Shown here: piece by piece, positions 23,140 through 32,732 of the stretch
How the letters are laid out: the number at the start of each line of letters is the position of its first letter
Position numbering within the stretch: position 1 is the stretch's first letter
Source of the DNA: Corinectria fuckeliana
Lineage: Eukaryota; Ascomycota; Sordariomycetes; Hypocreales; Nectriaceae
Assembly (NCBI GenBank): GCA_019137255.1
Contig: WPDH01000139.1
Span: 186,001 to 250,000 of the forward strand
Direction: 5' to 3'
DNA: 64,000 bases
The notes under the pieces: generated by a model
Database searches by the model: none
What the model was told of the DNA's origin: nothing
The model's input: only the letters and a program-made list of their open reading frames with translations
Program-made: the position numbers and the translations under genes

Positions 23140-23153
23140 TCGGTCACGTCCGA
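23140..23153. promoter_or_regulatory. TCGG-N6-CCGA site 1
   Basis: TCGGTCACGTCCGA, 76 bp upstream of the regulator ATG. Exact inverted repeat of TCGG with spacer TCACGT. Confidence 0.65.
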
Positions 23154-23212
23154 ACTTTATACCACTGTGCTTAAGGCATCCAACGAACATGTTCTTATCG
23201 ATAAGCCCTGTC

Positions 23213-23226
23213 TCGGTAGCGTCCGA
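23213..23226. promoter_or_regulatory. TCGG-N6-CCGA site 2
   Basis: TCGGTAGCGTCCGA. Shares the CGT spacer end with sites 1 and 3. Confidence 0.65.
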
Positions 23227-23275
23227 AGATCGGAGAATATAATCACGGTTCGATATCCTCGGGCTAGTCTAGATC

Positions 23276-23289
23276 TCGGGATCGTCCGA
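23276..23289. promoter_or_regulatory. TCGG-N6-CCGA site 3
   Basis: TCGGGATCGTCCGA. Arms extend to CTCGG and CCGAG. Lies 22 bp from site 4. Confidence 0.65.
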
Positions 23290-23297
23290 GCCATAGC

Positions 23298-23311
23298 TCG
23301 GTTCTCACCGA
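23298..23311. promoter_or_regulatory. TCGG-N6-CCGA site 4
   Basis: TCGGTTCTCACCGA, with arms extending to GCTCGG and CCGAGC, the longest perfect palindrome of the set. It is 316 bp upstream of the transporter ATG. Confidence 0.65.
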
Positions 23312-23626
23312 GCATCCTTGGGCGAACGTTATCAAGTGGAACTATGATACCACGCTTGAATCCACTTCCTATCAAAAATGGCCCTACCGAAAAAGAATCG
23401 TACGAAAAGCTGGGGAAAGGCAGTCATTTATGTTGTGCTGTGATAAGAACATGGCGCGGTTTGAAGTATATATCACAGTGGCTGGGGGGAAAAACAGAGC
23501 TCAATCGAAAGGCTACGCCGAAGAGCAGATTCTTCCTAGGACACTCAAGCCCCTCCATTCGGATAAAGCTCACAATAGCCATCCCGGCAACGATCTTGTA
23601 TACTCCCTTCTCAGCGAATCGGTACC

Positions 23627-25356
23627 ATGGACGCTCAGCAGCAGAGCGACGACACCTCGGAAGAGAAGATGCAGCACACAACAACTGCGGATCACGGCCG
23701 TGACTCGGGGGTTGAACTCACCAAGGCGCAAGCAAAACGGCTTCTGTTGAAGACGGATCTGGTTGTGATGCCCCTGGCCGTTCTCAGCATGACACTTGCC
23801 TTCCTCGACAAGGTCAATTGGCACTGCCTTTTTTGAGCCACACCTTGCTGACTGCGTCGCCAGAATGCTCTAGGCTATGCGGCCATTCTCGGCATCAAGG
23901 ACGATGCCAACCTTCATGGACAAGAGTACAGTTGGCTCGGCAGTGTCTTCTACTTTGGCTACCTGGCCATGGAATTTCCCAACCTATGGCTCATGACAAA
24001 GGTGCCCATCGGAAAATACGTCGGAGTGTGTCTTTCGCTCTGGGGCGCTTCGCTGTGCTTTATGGCTCTGTGCCACAACTTTGCAGGGCTGGCGGCCATT
24101 CGTTTCCTTCTTGGCGTCTTCGAGGCCGCTGTGTTGCCTGCCATGCTAATCGTCAATTCTATGTGGTATCGGCGAGAAGAGCAGCCGCTCCGCACTGCAT
24201 TCTGGTACAACACCTTCGCCGGAGTGTTCGGAGGCATCTTGTCCTACGCCATTGGGCACATCAACGGGTCATTGTCTACATGGAAGGCGGGTTTTTTCTC
24301 AATCAACTTGCTCTCAGTCGGGAAAGACTATTGGACTAATGCTCAGTTCTTTAGTACATATTCATCATTTACGGAGCGGTGACCGTTCTCATTGGTTTCC
24401 TTCTGTTCTTCGGCCTGCCTGATTCTCCATCCAAAGCGTGGTTCTTCACTGCCGAGGAGAAGAAACTGGCCGTGATTCGACTGGCCTCGAATCAGACTGG
24501 TGTCGAAACCTACAAGGTAATCATGGCTATCGCTCCGTTCCACTCAAGGAAGTCGAATTCTGACAAAGGCGTGATCTAGAAATTCAACACGCCGCAGATC
24601 CTCGAAGCCCTGTATGACCCTAAATGCTATTGCACCTGGGTTGGCGTTTTCGCCTATGCCATCGCCAACGCTGGCATCACGAACTTCAACCCGTTGATCA
24701 TCGCGGGCTACGGCTTCAGCACGACTAAGACGCTGCTGATGGCTACGCCGCAAGCAGCCGTCGCCATGGTCAGCCAGGCTGTCCTAACAACAATCTCCTT
24801 CTTTGTGCCAAATATGCGATGTGTCTTCTGGGTCCTCTCGGCCTTGATGGGCATGGCCGGTGCCGTGATGGTGCATAGCCTTGACTCTACGTCTCAAAGA
24901 GATGCCTCTCTTGCCGGTGTCTACCTTATGGGCTTTTACAACGTTCCGTGGGTCTTTCTTCTCAGCCTGTCCTCTTCCAATACGGCTGGCGCAACGAAAA
25001 AGAGTTTCATGGGCGCGTCGATCGCCGTCATATATGGTTAGCCTAGAAGTCTCGAGCCGTCTTTCTTGAACATTAAGTGCTAACATGTAGTCGAATCAGC
25101 CGTTGGAAATATTGTCGGCCCTCAGTTCTACAGAGAGAAGCAAGCGCCCAAGTATTCACTCGGCATCGGATCTATAATGTGCGCTTTCGCGGTTATGGCT
25201 GCTGCGGGCTTGGCTTATTACTTCTTTTGTATCATTGAAAATAAGCGGCGGGACAATAAGTACGGGAAGCCGCACGACAACGCAGAAGCCGGGCTTGAGG
25301 CCGAGAGGGAAGACTTGACTGATTGCCAGAACCATAATTTCAGGTATACTTACTAG
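23627..25356 (+). CDS. MFS transporter, Dal5/allantoate permease (ACS) family
   Basis: Five exons: 23627-23812, 23864-24286, 24355-24516, 24580-25036, 25091-25356; 497 aa. An anion:cation symporter-family importer of the plasma membrane; relatives carry allantoate, nicotinate, other vitamins or aromatic acids. Family marks are FLDKNALGYAAILGIKDD in helix 1 (across the first splice), YLAMEFPNLWLM, the RFLLGVFEAAVLPAM motif and the loop GLPDSPSKAWFFTAEE. Exon 2 ends at AAG followed by GCGGGT; the conserved helix WKYIFIIYGAVTVLIG is restored only if this GC is used as a donor, so intron 2 is probably GC-AG. It is divergent from the Zn2Cys6 regulator and convergent with the oxygenase gene (stops 89 bp apart), so the three look like a small catabolic unit. 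Confidence 0.88.
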
Positions 25357-25445
25357 ATAGTCACAGGACGCGCTTGAGGGTTCTGTATTTCGTTATTTCT
25401 AGCTAGTATTGCATGTAACCTTCTTAAAGTAATCAAGCTCGATAG

Positions 25446-27014
25446 CTACTCAAGGGGTTCCAAGGCTCCCCGGTTACTGATATCTACTCGCGAAACCTCT
25501 CCCACAAGGCTTCCCCATTCAGGCCTGGCGGACGCACCCACCCAGTTCCCATGGATCTGTGCCTTGAGGTGCATGGGAAGCTGCACGATAGCAACTGGCT
25601 TCTCAAAATTCTTCGTGTCGAGGACCACCAGGTCATTGCGATTAGCAGCACGACGCTCAACCATGGAAATAACCCATCCGTCACCCTCCGGAGCGTCAGC
25701 AGACCGGGGCACGAAGATGGGCTCCTGGACGAGGGAGTCGTTGCCGGCGTAGAACCACCTCGTCTGGCCGGTTTTGTGGCTATGCATGGCCAGCCCGTTG
25801 AGTCCATGGAAGATGTTTGCATCGCCATCTGACCGCTGAGGCATGAAGACGTTGAGGAAGATGAACTCATACTCTTTCGTCATGAAGCGTTCATCCATGC
25901 GAGGAAACTCGCAGGGGGTGTCGAGGACGACGAGCGGATCAGGGACGGAGCTCCCGCTGGGGTTGTTCAAGTCAATCTCCCAGCGCACGAAGTCGGCTTT
26001 CGCATCTGGTGCAGGCATCCTTCCATCGTCCGGCGGGAAGAAGGGGAACGCGTTGTCGTGGACTCGCGAGCTCTCAAAGTACAGTTTGCCGTCCTTGCCC
26101 TCCCACGCACCACCAGTGTGGATTGGCATGCAGTTCTTCCACGCATACTCCCGGTGCTCGCCTTTCTTCCAGCCGGCGGGCAAAGGGGTGGTTGAGCGGC
26201 GAGGACATACAACAAACGTCGTGGGCCGGTCGTAATTCCAGGCCCAGTGCTGCTTTCCAGCTTTGAGGCGCTCCATGTCTGCCTCGAAGGGCCAGAGCAC
26301 GAGGATGATCCAGTTGGGGGTGATGGCGCAGTCGTGAATGAAGGCGCACCAAGGCGACTCGATCCACTGCTCATCGTGTTTCTTGCCGTCCTTGTCGAGA
26401 GCATAGATGACAATGTCCTTGGTAGCAAGGCCTTTCGCTTCGTACCCAAAGACGACGAGCTCGTTGGAGTACGGATCGATCTTGGGATGAGCCGTAAAGG
26501 TCTTGGCCTTGACCTGATCCCCGAAAGGATCGTAGGACAATGTCTCGAGCGTATCGGGGTGGACTTCGTAAGGGAGAGCCACCTCTTTCAGGGCCAGCAG
26601 ACGGTTTGCCCAGTAAACAAGATTTGTGTTGGCAGTTGAGTCGACGGCGGCTCTGACGCAAGGATGGTGGGTGTAAGGGTTGCGGTACAGACCAAAGAGG
26701 GCTTTCCCGGCTCTTCTCTCAAGCTTGTAGCGCTCCGTCTCGATGTATTTCGTCTTCATGTCCACGCGGCCATCGTGGAATCTGAAAGCCGAGACGTTGC
26801 CGTCCCCATCGACGGGCACGTTGTCGGGGTGGGGCGGCACGAACGGGTCATGTGTGACCCTGTAGAATGTGCCATCGATGCCTTTGGGGAGTTCTCCCAG
26901 GACGACGAGGTCACCGATCTCGCCTTCGATTCGGCATGGTGAGCTGGAGCCCGCAAGGTCAAGGGCCAAAGGCCACTTGGTTGCGAGTCCTTGGTATTCA
27001 GCCGCCTGTGCCAT
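25446..27014 (-). CDS. Carotenoid/lignostilbene-type cleavage oxygenase
   Basis: Intronless, 522 aa. A seven-bladed propeller, non-haem iron oxygenase of the RPE65/carotenoid cleavage family, which splits a double bond with O2 into two aldehydes or ketones. The four iron-binding histidines are present: His176 (TAHPKID), His227 (CAFIHDCA), His299 (MPIHTGG) and His488 (AQIHGNW). Length and motifs are closest to fungal stilbene-cleaving members such as Neurospora CAO-1, and a tyrosine in LYRNPYTHHP plus Lys143 in LLALKEVALPYE match the phenol-recognition pair of lignostilbene oxygenases. A hydroxystilbene substrate is therefore more likely than a carotene, but this is inference. It has no signal peptide. 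Its promoter is shared with the C2H2/Zn2Cys6 regulator to the right, and it converges on the Dal5-type transporter. Confidence 0.9.
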   Translation of the reverse strand: MAQAAEYQGLATKWPLALDLAGSSSPCRIEGEIGDLVVLGELPKGIDGTFYRVTHDPFVPPHPDNVPVDGDGNVSAFRFHDGRVDMKTKYIETERYKLERRAGKALFGLYRNPYTHHPCVRAAVDSTANTNLVYWANRLLALKEVALPYEVHPDTLETLSYDPFGDQVKAKTFTAHPKIDPYSNELVVFGYEAKGLATKDIVIYALDKDGKKHDEQWIESPWCAFIHDCAITPNWIILVLWPFEADMERLKAGKQHWAWNYDRPTTFVVCPRRSTTPLPAGWKKGEHREYAWKNCMPIHTGGAWEGKDGKLYFESSRVHDNAFPFFPPDDGRMPAPDAKADFVRWEIDLNNPSGSSVPDPLVVLDTPCEFPRMDERFMTKEYEFIFLNVFMPQRSDGDANIFHGLNGLAMHSHKTGQTRWFYAGNDSLVQEPIFVPRSADAPEGDGWVISMVERRAANRNDLVVLDTKNFEKPVAIVQLPMHLKAQIHGNWVGASARPEWGSLVGEVSRVDISNRGALEPLE

Positions 27015-27702
27015 GATGAAGGAAGATGGTGAGACCAGTGGTGAACCAGTTGTATAAGTTGATGGTGTGTGTTGAATGGTTCTTTACTGAAGTGGAAGGA
27101 GGGAGCTGGATGGGGTGAGAGACAAGAGCAACCCTCCCACAGTCTTTAATATATACTCCCGTCTCACTGCCATTATCCGCCTTCAATATAATAAACTCTT
27201 TCTATCAAGGTGTCCAGAGGCGGGCAAAACCCGCAACATCAACATGGTGTCGTTTCGGAGCCCCGGATGGAGGCGATGACGGATGACGGACCGGTAGATA
27301 GCGTACCATGTAATGAAACAAGAACGATTGGCCACCCTCGCCTCGGTAGATCACAGCCACCTTCCCTTCATTCTCTCTCCTCCGCGTCTTCGACCGGGAT
27401 TCACCCCGCAGTGGGCCGGACAAAACCCGCCCCCTCAAACGTCGGCCTCTCAGGGGCGAGATGACTCGGTCACACTCGCAGGTTCCGGATTTAGTAAAAG
27501 CTAAAGACGGCCCTGAAGCTGCCATGATTGGCTGTCGCGTTATGCAACGCTAAGGAGAGCGCGGGGATGACGATTCTCCCGAAGGCCGAGAAGTTCTTTG
27601 TTGCTTTGTCAACCTCCCAGGATCACGTCGCCTTCTGCACGTTGCGTTCCATCACTGCAAGTCGAATTGGCTGCTGCATCACTCGGCAAGACCTGAGCCG
27701 GC
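27015..27702. promoter_or_regulatory. Divergent promoter, oxygenase / C2H2-Zn2Cys6 regulator
   Basis: A 688-bp segment between two head-to-head genes. No perfect TCGG-N6-CCGA palindrome was seen, only CTCGG half-sites near 27341 (CCTCGGTAGA) and 27465 (CTCGGTCAC), each matching the left half of a site in the 23-kb promoter. Confidence 0.5.
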
Positions 27703-29947
27703 ATGGACGGTAGCATGAGACCATACAGCTGCTTTGCTTGCCATGCGTCCTACTCTCGAGCATCTCATCTTCGCCGCCATGAGGCAACTCGTAAGTACAG
27801 CTGCCCCGGCACGTAATGATTACAGTCAATCAACGGGTAGGATCTTAAGACACGGTCAAGCCATGCTTTCCGTGTCCTTTCTGCAGCGCCAGCTTCAGTC
27901 GGTCGTACGTATTACCAGGCTGATATGATGAAGCACCACCATCATCGTTGCTGACACCTCCCATCACAGAGATACAACGCGTCGGCACGCGAGGACTTGC
28001 TCCGAGAGAAGAGGCCAGCCGGACCCTCCGCCTTTGAAGCGAGGGCGGAAATTCCAGGCCTGTGATTCATGTGCGCTTGCAAAGAGCGCTTGCGACTGCA
28101 ACCAACCCTGCTCTAACTGTGCGACTCGTGGATATTCGTGCACGTACGGTCGAGTGGTCCGCCAGAAGTTCAAAGCCAGCCGGAAACCCCGATTGAAGAT
28201 TTCAAGCCAGGATGCTGTGTCGAGTACAATCGGATGGCCCACTCCCCGGTCGAACACTCCTCCAGCTGTAGAAGAAAGAACAGCGGATTCCAGCCAGAGT
28301 CTGACGGCCCAAGAGCCAGATTCCAAACGCATACCGATATCGTTTCTTCTCCAGTACACAGATCCCCACAACAACACTCTGCAGGATTACTTCAACCAAT
28401 GTTTCTCGACTGAAGATTCTAAGGAGTTGGCTGGTACCTCTGAGACGACTGATGATGTCCCAACAATCAGCGAAGATTCCCTGGATGTCGGAGCGGGTCT
28501 TGAATCCTACATCCTCAAGATCATGGGAGGAGATGGATTTCTGGACCCTTTCGATGCCTTTGAGTACCCGTCTCCAATCGACTGGGAAACCATGTTCCAG
28601 CAGGAGAACTATGACAATTCGAACCTTGGAAGCGATGGCAAACTGGAAACCCGTCTCATGGAAATTTCATCCGAATTGTTATCCTGCTTGAGGAGTGTGC
28701 CTGCCGCGGAAACACCCCGTTCGTTGTCGGATTCTGTGCATAGCATTTTTGTGGCCGAGAAGGTGCCGTCTTTTATCCAGTCCTACTTTGACAACTGGCA
28801 CCATAACTGTCCCATGCTACACCGACCATCCTTCAATCCTTCTACCGCCTTTAGCCCATTGCTGGCTGCCGTCATATTGATTGGTGCCATATACCTATCC
28901 AGAGAGAGCGCCGCCGCAGCGAGAGATTGCCTCAGCACGGCCGAGGATTATGTTTTTGAACACCAAGCGTTCAGACGTCTTGTCTATCCCCAGTCCGAGC
29001 AGCACACTACTGAAGATATTTCCCCGCTTCAAGCAGCGTTTCTGATGGCCATATTGCAGCACTGGGATAACCATGAAGATTCCCGGAGGCGCATACGCCT
29101 ACAGCGGTATTCTGACCTTGTCTCGGCTGCTCGCCATCTTGGCCTCACGAATTTGAGGCACAGCCCTGACAGGCAGATTGGAATGCCGTCTTCGGGCCAG
29201 GATTGGGAGATTTTCGTGAAAACCGAGGAGAAGATACGGCAAGTCTTGATGCTTTCCAGTCTCATTATTAATAGCTAACTTGCAGTCTTTCGCAGACTTA
29301 TGACTTGGATCTTCCTCGTTGACTCTTCGCATGCTATATTCCATCGAACTCCTCCGCGACTAACGCTGACCGAGATGACCGGAAGTCTGCCTTGCACGGA
29401 AAGTTTGTTTGATATGCAGCACCCAGATTCTCGGTACATCCAAGAATGGCTTCACTCATTCTCCAGAGTACCATCCCTAGCAACGGGTATGAATCTATTG
29501 ATGGGGGAGGAGTGGACAGACGCTTGCGCTCCTGAAATGGAACATCTGAGTTGTCTAGATCTCTTCATCCTCATCTCAGGTACATATTTCCTGCTATTTG
29601 CGTCGTGTCTATTTTCTCTGCAGAGCGAAGTTAACATTAGAAAAGGTCTTCACGAAATAATATTCAGCACCTATACTTCATGCTCTCTCAGTCTCGCTAG
29701 AGGAGCAATCTGTCAAGCCTTGGCACGCTGGAAACTTCTGTGGGACCGTCACATGGAGAAGCTGACCAAGATGGAAATCGACCGCCTTGGGTTTTTCAAG
29801 AACGCCAGTGAATACTGGTGGCTGGCGAACCTGTTCCTGGAACAGGGCATGCCTGAAACAAAAGGAGAGAATAAGGAGGCCTCAGATCGCGACTCGATGG
29901 AGGAAGTGAACAGTTTTGTCAAGAGATTCTTGGACCTGAGTATTTAG
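27703..29947 (+). CDS. C2H2-C2H2-Zn2Cys6 transcription factor
   Basis: Four exons: 27703-27790, 27850-27904, 27970-29238, 29296-29947; 687 aa. Three zinc modules come in series: a C2H2 finger (Cys10, Cys13, His26, His30), a C2HC finger (Cys38, Cys41, His54, Cys58) and a Zn2Cys6 cluster from Cys79 to Cys105 (CDSCALAKSAC, CNQPCSNC). The fingers straddle two introns and one exon of only 55 nt, and each join keeps phase, which supports the model. A fungal_trans regulatory domain follows from ~residue 270 (VPSFIQSYFDNWHHNCPMLH). Intron 3 has a GC donor (GCAAGT) with a CTAAC branch; it restores EEKIRLMTWIFLVDSS. The first ATG (27703) is chosen because an in-frame TGA lies just upstream; Met5 is an alternative. 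Intron 1 ends in the rarer AAG. It shares a promoter with the oxygenase, its likely target. Confidence 0.87.
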
Positions 29948-30910
29948 TAGCATCAGTAGTTGGTAATGATACCGTACTGGTTCTGAATGAAACCACATGA
30001 AGGCGACAGACCCAGTGAGAAGTGTAGTCAAGACAGCGAATGCTTTCATGTGGGAATTCTGCAATAACGTAACTCGGAAGAGCAGACAATTAAAATGCGT
30101 GACTCCGCATTTAAGCAGCCTTTCAGACCCTTCAACCACTAAAATATTTTTGTTTACCGTCGCCATCACTCCTGCTCCTTTAACCTCGCTTTACATAGAT
30201 GCCGCAGCCTTCAGGCTCTTGCCCGAGGGATTGAGTGAAACTTCACTCTATTCATACCCACACGTATTGGCATGGGAATCTTCGTCTCTTCAGCTTGGGG
30301 CTGTCAGGCCGGATGCTTTTGGTTTGGGAAGGCCCTCAACTAGCCCGATAATTGAGCTCAGATGCCTTCTGCAATAGCTAAACAGTAGGAAGAGGTGAGT
30401 AAGAATTCTAGCCGTGTTCACTAGTAACAGAGGGATCGTTTTTGGGGCTAAGTTGGGATTCTGTCTTAGTAAAGGATGTTGATGAGCAGTCAAGCAAAGA
30501 ATCTACATAATCGCTCAGTTACTTGCACTAAGTGTATTCTTGTTAACTAAATTCCTTAGTTATGAAAGTCACCAGCCTACTCTCGCTCATTCGTAATGCT
30601 GGTCTCTAAGTTGTATCAATGCTGTCCCCCCATAACCTGCCTGGTATCCGGTACCCCCGCCCCATAGTGGACGAAATGTGGCCGCGTGCTGGTTTCTAGC
30701 GTATGACCCACTGTACGCGATAAGCTCCAGGGGGTAGATTACCTCCTTGAGATGAATCCCAGCTGGCCGGTTGCCAACTCCTCGAGCTCGAGACTACCTA
30801 CCTGATAATACCATCAACAATTTGGCGTTGTCATGCCTTTTACTAGAGGGTTTGATTTGTATTGATGAACGTGGATTGACTAGATTTATCACCGGCTCGG
30901 AAAATAATAG
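29948..30910. other. Intergenic between two convergent genes
   Basis: About 960 bp holding the 3' flanks of the regulator and of the NmrA-like gene. No gene or RNA was recognised. Confidence 0.5.
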
Positions 30911-32038
30911 TCAGCCTTTGATGATCTTAGACCAGTCGTATCTCCCTGCCCACTCTTTCCAGCTTGTCATCGGACAATCAATGCCAGCCTAGACGAACAT
31001 GTCAGTCACACCAAGCCCACTCAGCTCACACAATTGTATACTCACGTCTCGAATGTCTTGAGCCTTCAGTAGAGGCCGGCCGCCATCGTATCCTGGATCC
31101 GAGCTATAGGAGAACATGTGAGCAACCTCGATGCCCGTGTCGCGATCCCCAGTCATGTCCATCATCTCCTCGGCAGTGACCTGTCTGTACGACGCTGGCA
31201 CGCCGGTGGCACTGCCCCAGGTTTGGATCCAGTCGTGCCAGCTGCAAGTCGTGCCCTCCGCCATGTACTCGTTGCCAGGGGGCATCTGGTGGACCGCATA
31301 GGTGAAGTTTCCCAAGTCGCCCACAGGGTCCAGGTGTGGCACTGGTCTATCCGGAGCTGTGGTAAATGCCATCTGGAAACTACCGTCTGGCAGCTAGGCG
31401 GAACATTAACGAAACCTGCCTCCGTTTCCGTTGCCCTTACTCACCTTATGAAAGTACGAGTTGGGCAGGATGTTGAAGCTAGTGAAGAAAAAGCCAGTCT
31501 GGATGCAAGACATCTTGGCCGCCAACTCCGGATACTTGTCCTTGACGTATATCGGGAAGACATCGGCCTTTGCGTCAAAATGGTACAGCTCCGCGAACGC
31601 TCCCCGACTGCACTTGCCAGCATGGCCAAGGGTAGACACGAGGAAGCCGTTCTCGTCAAGCGAATCGACCGTGGCGGCCGCCGCGTCGGCGATGTTCTTC
31701 CCCTGCCGGTACTCGACATCGTACGCAAACTTGCGGCACGAGACGCCCAGCTCGTGGGCCTTCCGCCGACAGTCGGGGCGGAAGAACGGCTCCCAGTAGT
31801 TGGTGACGCTGAAAATGACGTGGGCGCCCTGGAAGACGGCGACGAGGCTGCCAACGTTGTTGAGGTCGGCGTCGGCCACCTCGATGCCCTCTGCGGCGAG
31901 CTTCTGCGCTGCGGGGGACGTCGGGTCGCGCGTCAAGCCGCGCACGCGGAAGCCGGCTTTGCGGAAGCGGCGTGCGACGGAGCCGCCCTGGTTCCCTGTG
32001 GCGCCGACGACGCAGATGAGCTTGTCTTCGGAGGCCAT
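30911..32038 (-). CDS. NmrA-like NAD(P)-binding protein (HSCARG type)
   Basis: Three exons: 32038-31445, 31393-31046, 30988-30911; 339 aa. An atypical short-chain dehydrogenase of the NmrA/HSCARG family; members sense NAD(P) redox state or, in the isoflavone-reductase branch, reduce small aromatics. The N-terminal Rossmann motif is VGATGNQGGSVARRF, with RGLTRDP supplying the phosphate-binding arginine. The family's substrate-side tail is complete only after splicing the last 26 codons, which end AGRYDWSKIIKG. No canonical YxxxK catalytic pair stands out, as usual for NmrA regulators. It ends the accessory block and is convergent with the regulator gene; a link to the oxygenase is possible but unproven. 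Confidence 0.87.
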
Positions 32039-32732
32039 GGTTGATCAAGTGCGTGTATTCAATGCTCAATGAATGTTCTTAAGATGAATCCACCAGAAGC
32101 GCCAGGGTTCCTCATTCCAAGATGTGTCCATTTGACGGGACAATTGCTTGTGGCAGGGAAGGATATCGCAATAGCCCCGTTATCGACCGAGGTCGAATCG
32201 CTATAAGCCCAAGTCAACTGCAATTGAGGGGCTTGCATCGCCTGCAGAACGAGCACCATAGGATATAGTTCCAATGCATAGGCCTCGGCTCGAGATGCGG
32301 CGGATCTCTGGCACATTGATCGCAACCTCACCAGCATCGGAGTAGTAGCACAGGGTTCATAGCCATCGGCGTCTTAGACCCCATCTTCAACGGCCCGCAA
32401 CTTCAACATTCTGAGCATCGAACTCTACGGAACGTGGGTTCGAGTGAGACCTGAGTCGACACAGCGATCTGGTCTTGTCTTAAACCCGCACTGGAACGGA
32501 CTAGATTTGACTCCAAGTGTGGGTTAATATTGAGCAAGGGCAGTTTCTCACAGCCACTCAAGGCCAGGGATGCAAGCTGGAATGTTGGCGTGTCAGGCGT
32601 CGCACCAGATAGATATCTCTGTCTCGCATTCATATCTACATACCACAGGAACGCGATTGTCAAGGGTATTCATGCTGTCTAGGGGCTTGAAACAAGGGAG
32701 GCATTGAACCAAAGCAATTCGCTCATTACCCA
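32039..32732. other. Intergenic, no gene seen
   Basis: Promoter of the NmrA-like gene and 3' flank of the second arylsulfotransferase-like gene. Nothing else recognised. Confidence 0.5.

Larger units (their letters stand above)
23065..23626. promoter_or_regulatory. Shared promoter with four zinc-cluster palindromes
   Basis: Divergent promoter of the Zn2Cys6 regulator and the transporter. Four copies of CTCGG-N6-CCGA lie at 23140-23153, 23213-23226, 23276-23289 and 23298-23311 (core coordinates). In three of them the spacer ends in CGT, giving CTCGGNNNCGTCCGA. The last two are 22 bp apart centre to centre, about two helical turns. Zinc-cluster dimers bind inverted CGG triplets, and the N6 spacing is that of PPR1 and UaY. 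Confidence 0.75.

Noticed and set aside
24325..24354. Short GT-AG intron beginning inside SINLLS in the transporter
   Set aside because: It would be under 40 bp and would leave eleven extra residues in a conserved membrane helix; the GC donor gives the family sequence.
29581..29624. GTACAT...CTGCAG intron inside the last exon of the C2H2-Zn2Cys6 regulator
   Set aside because: Removing it brings a stop codon directly after the junction, while the unspliced frame stays open to the natural end.
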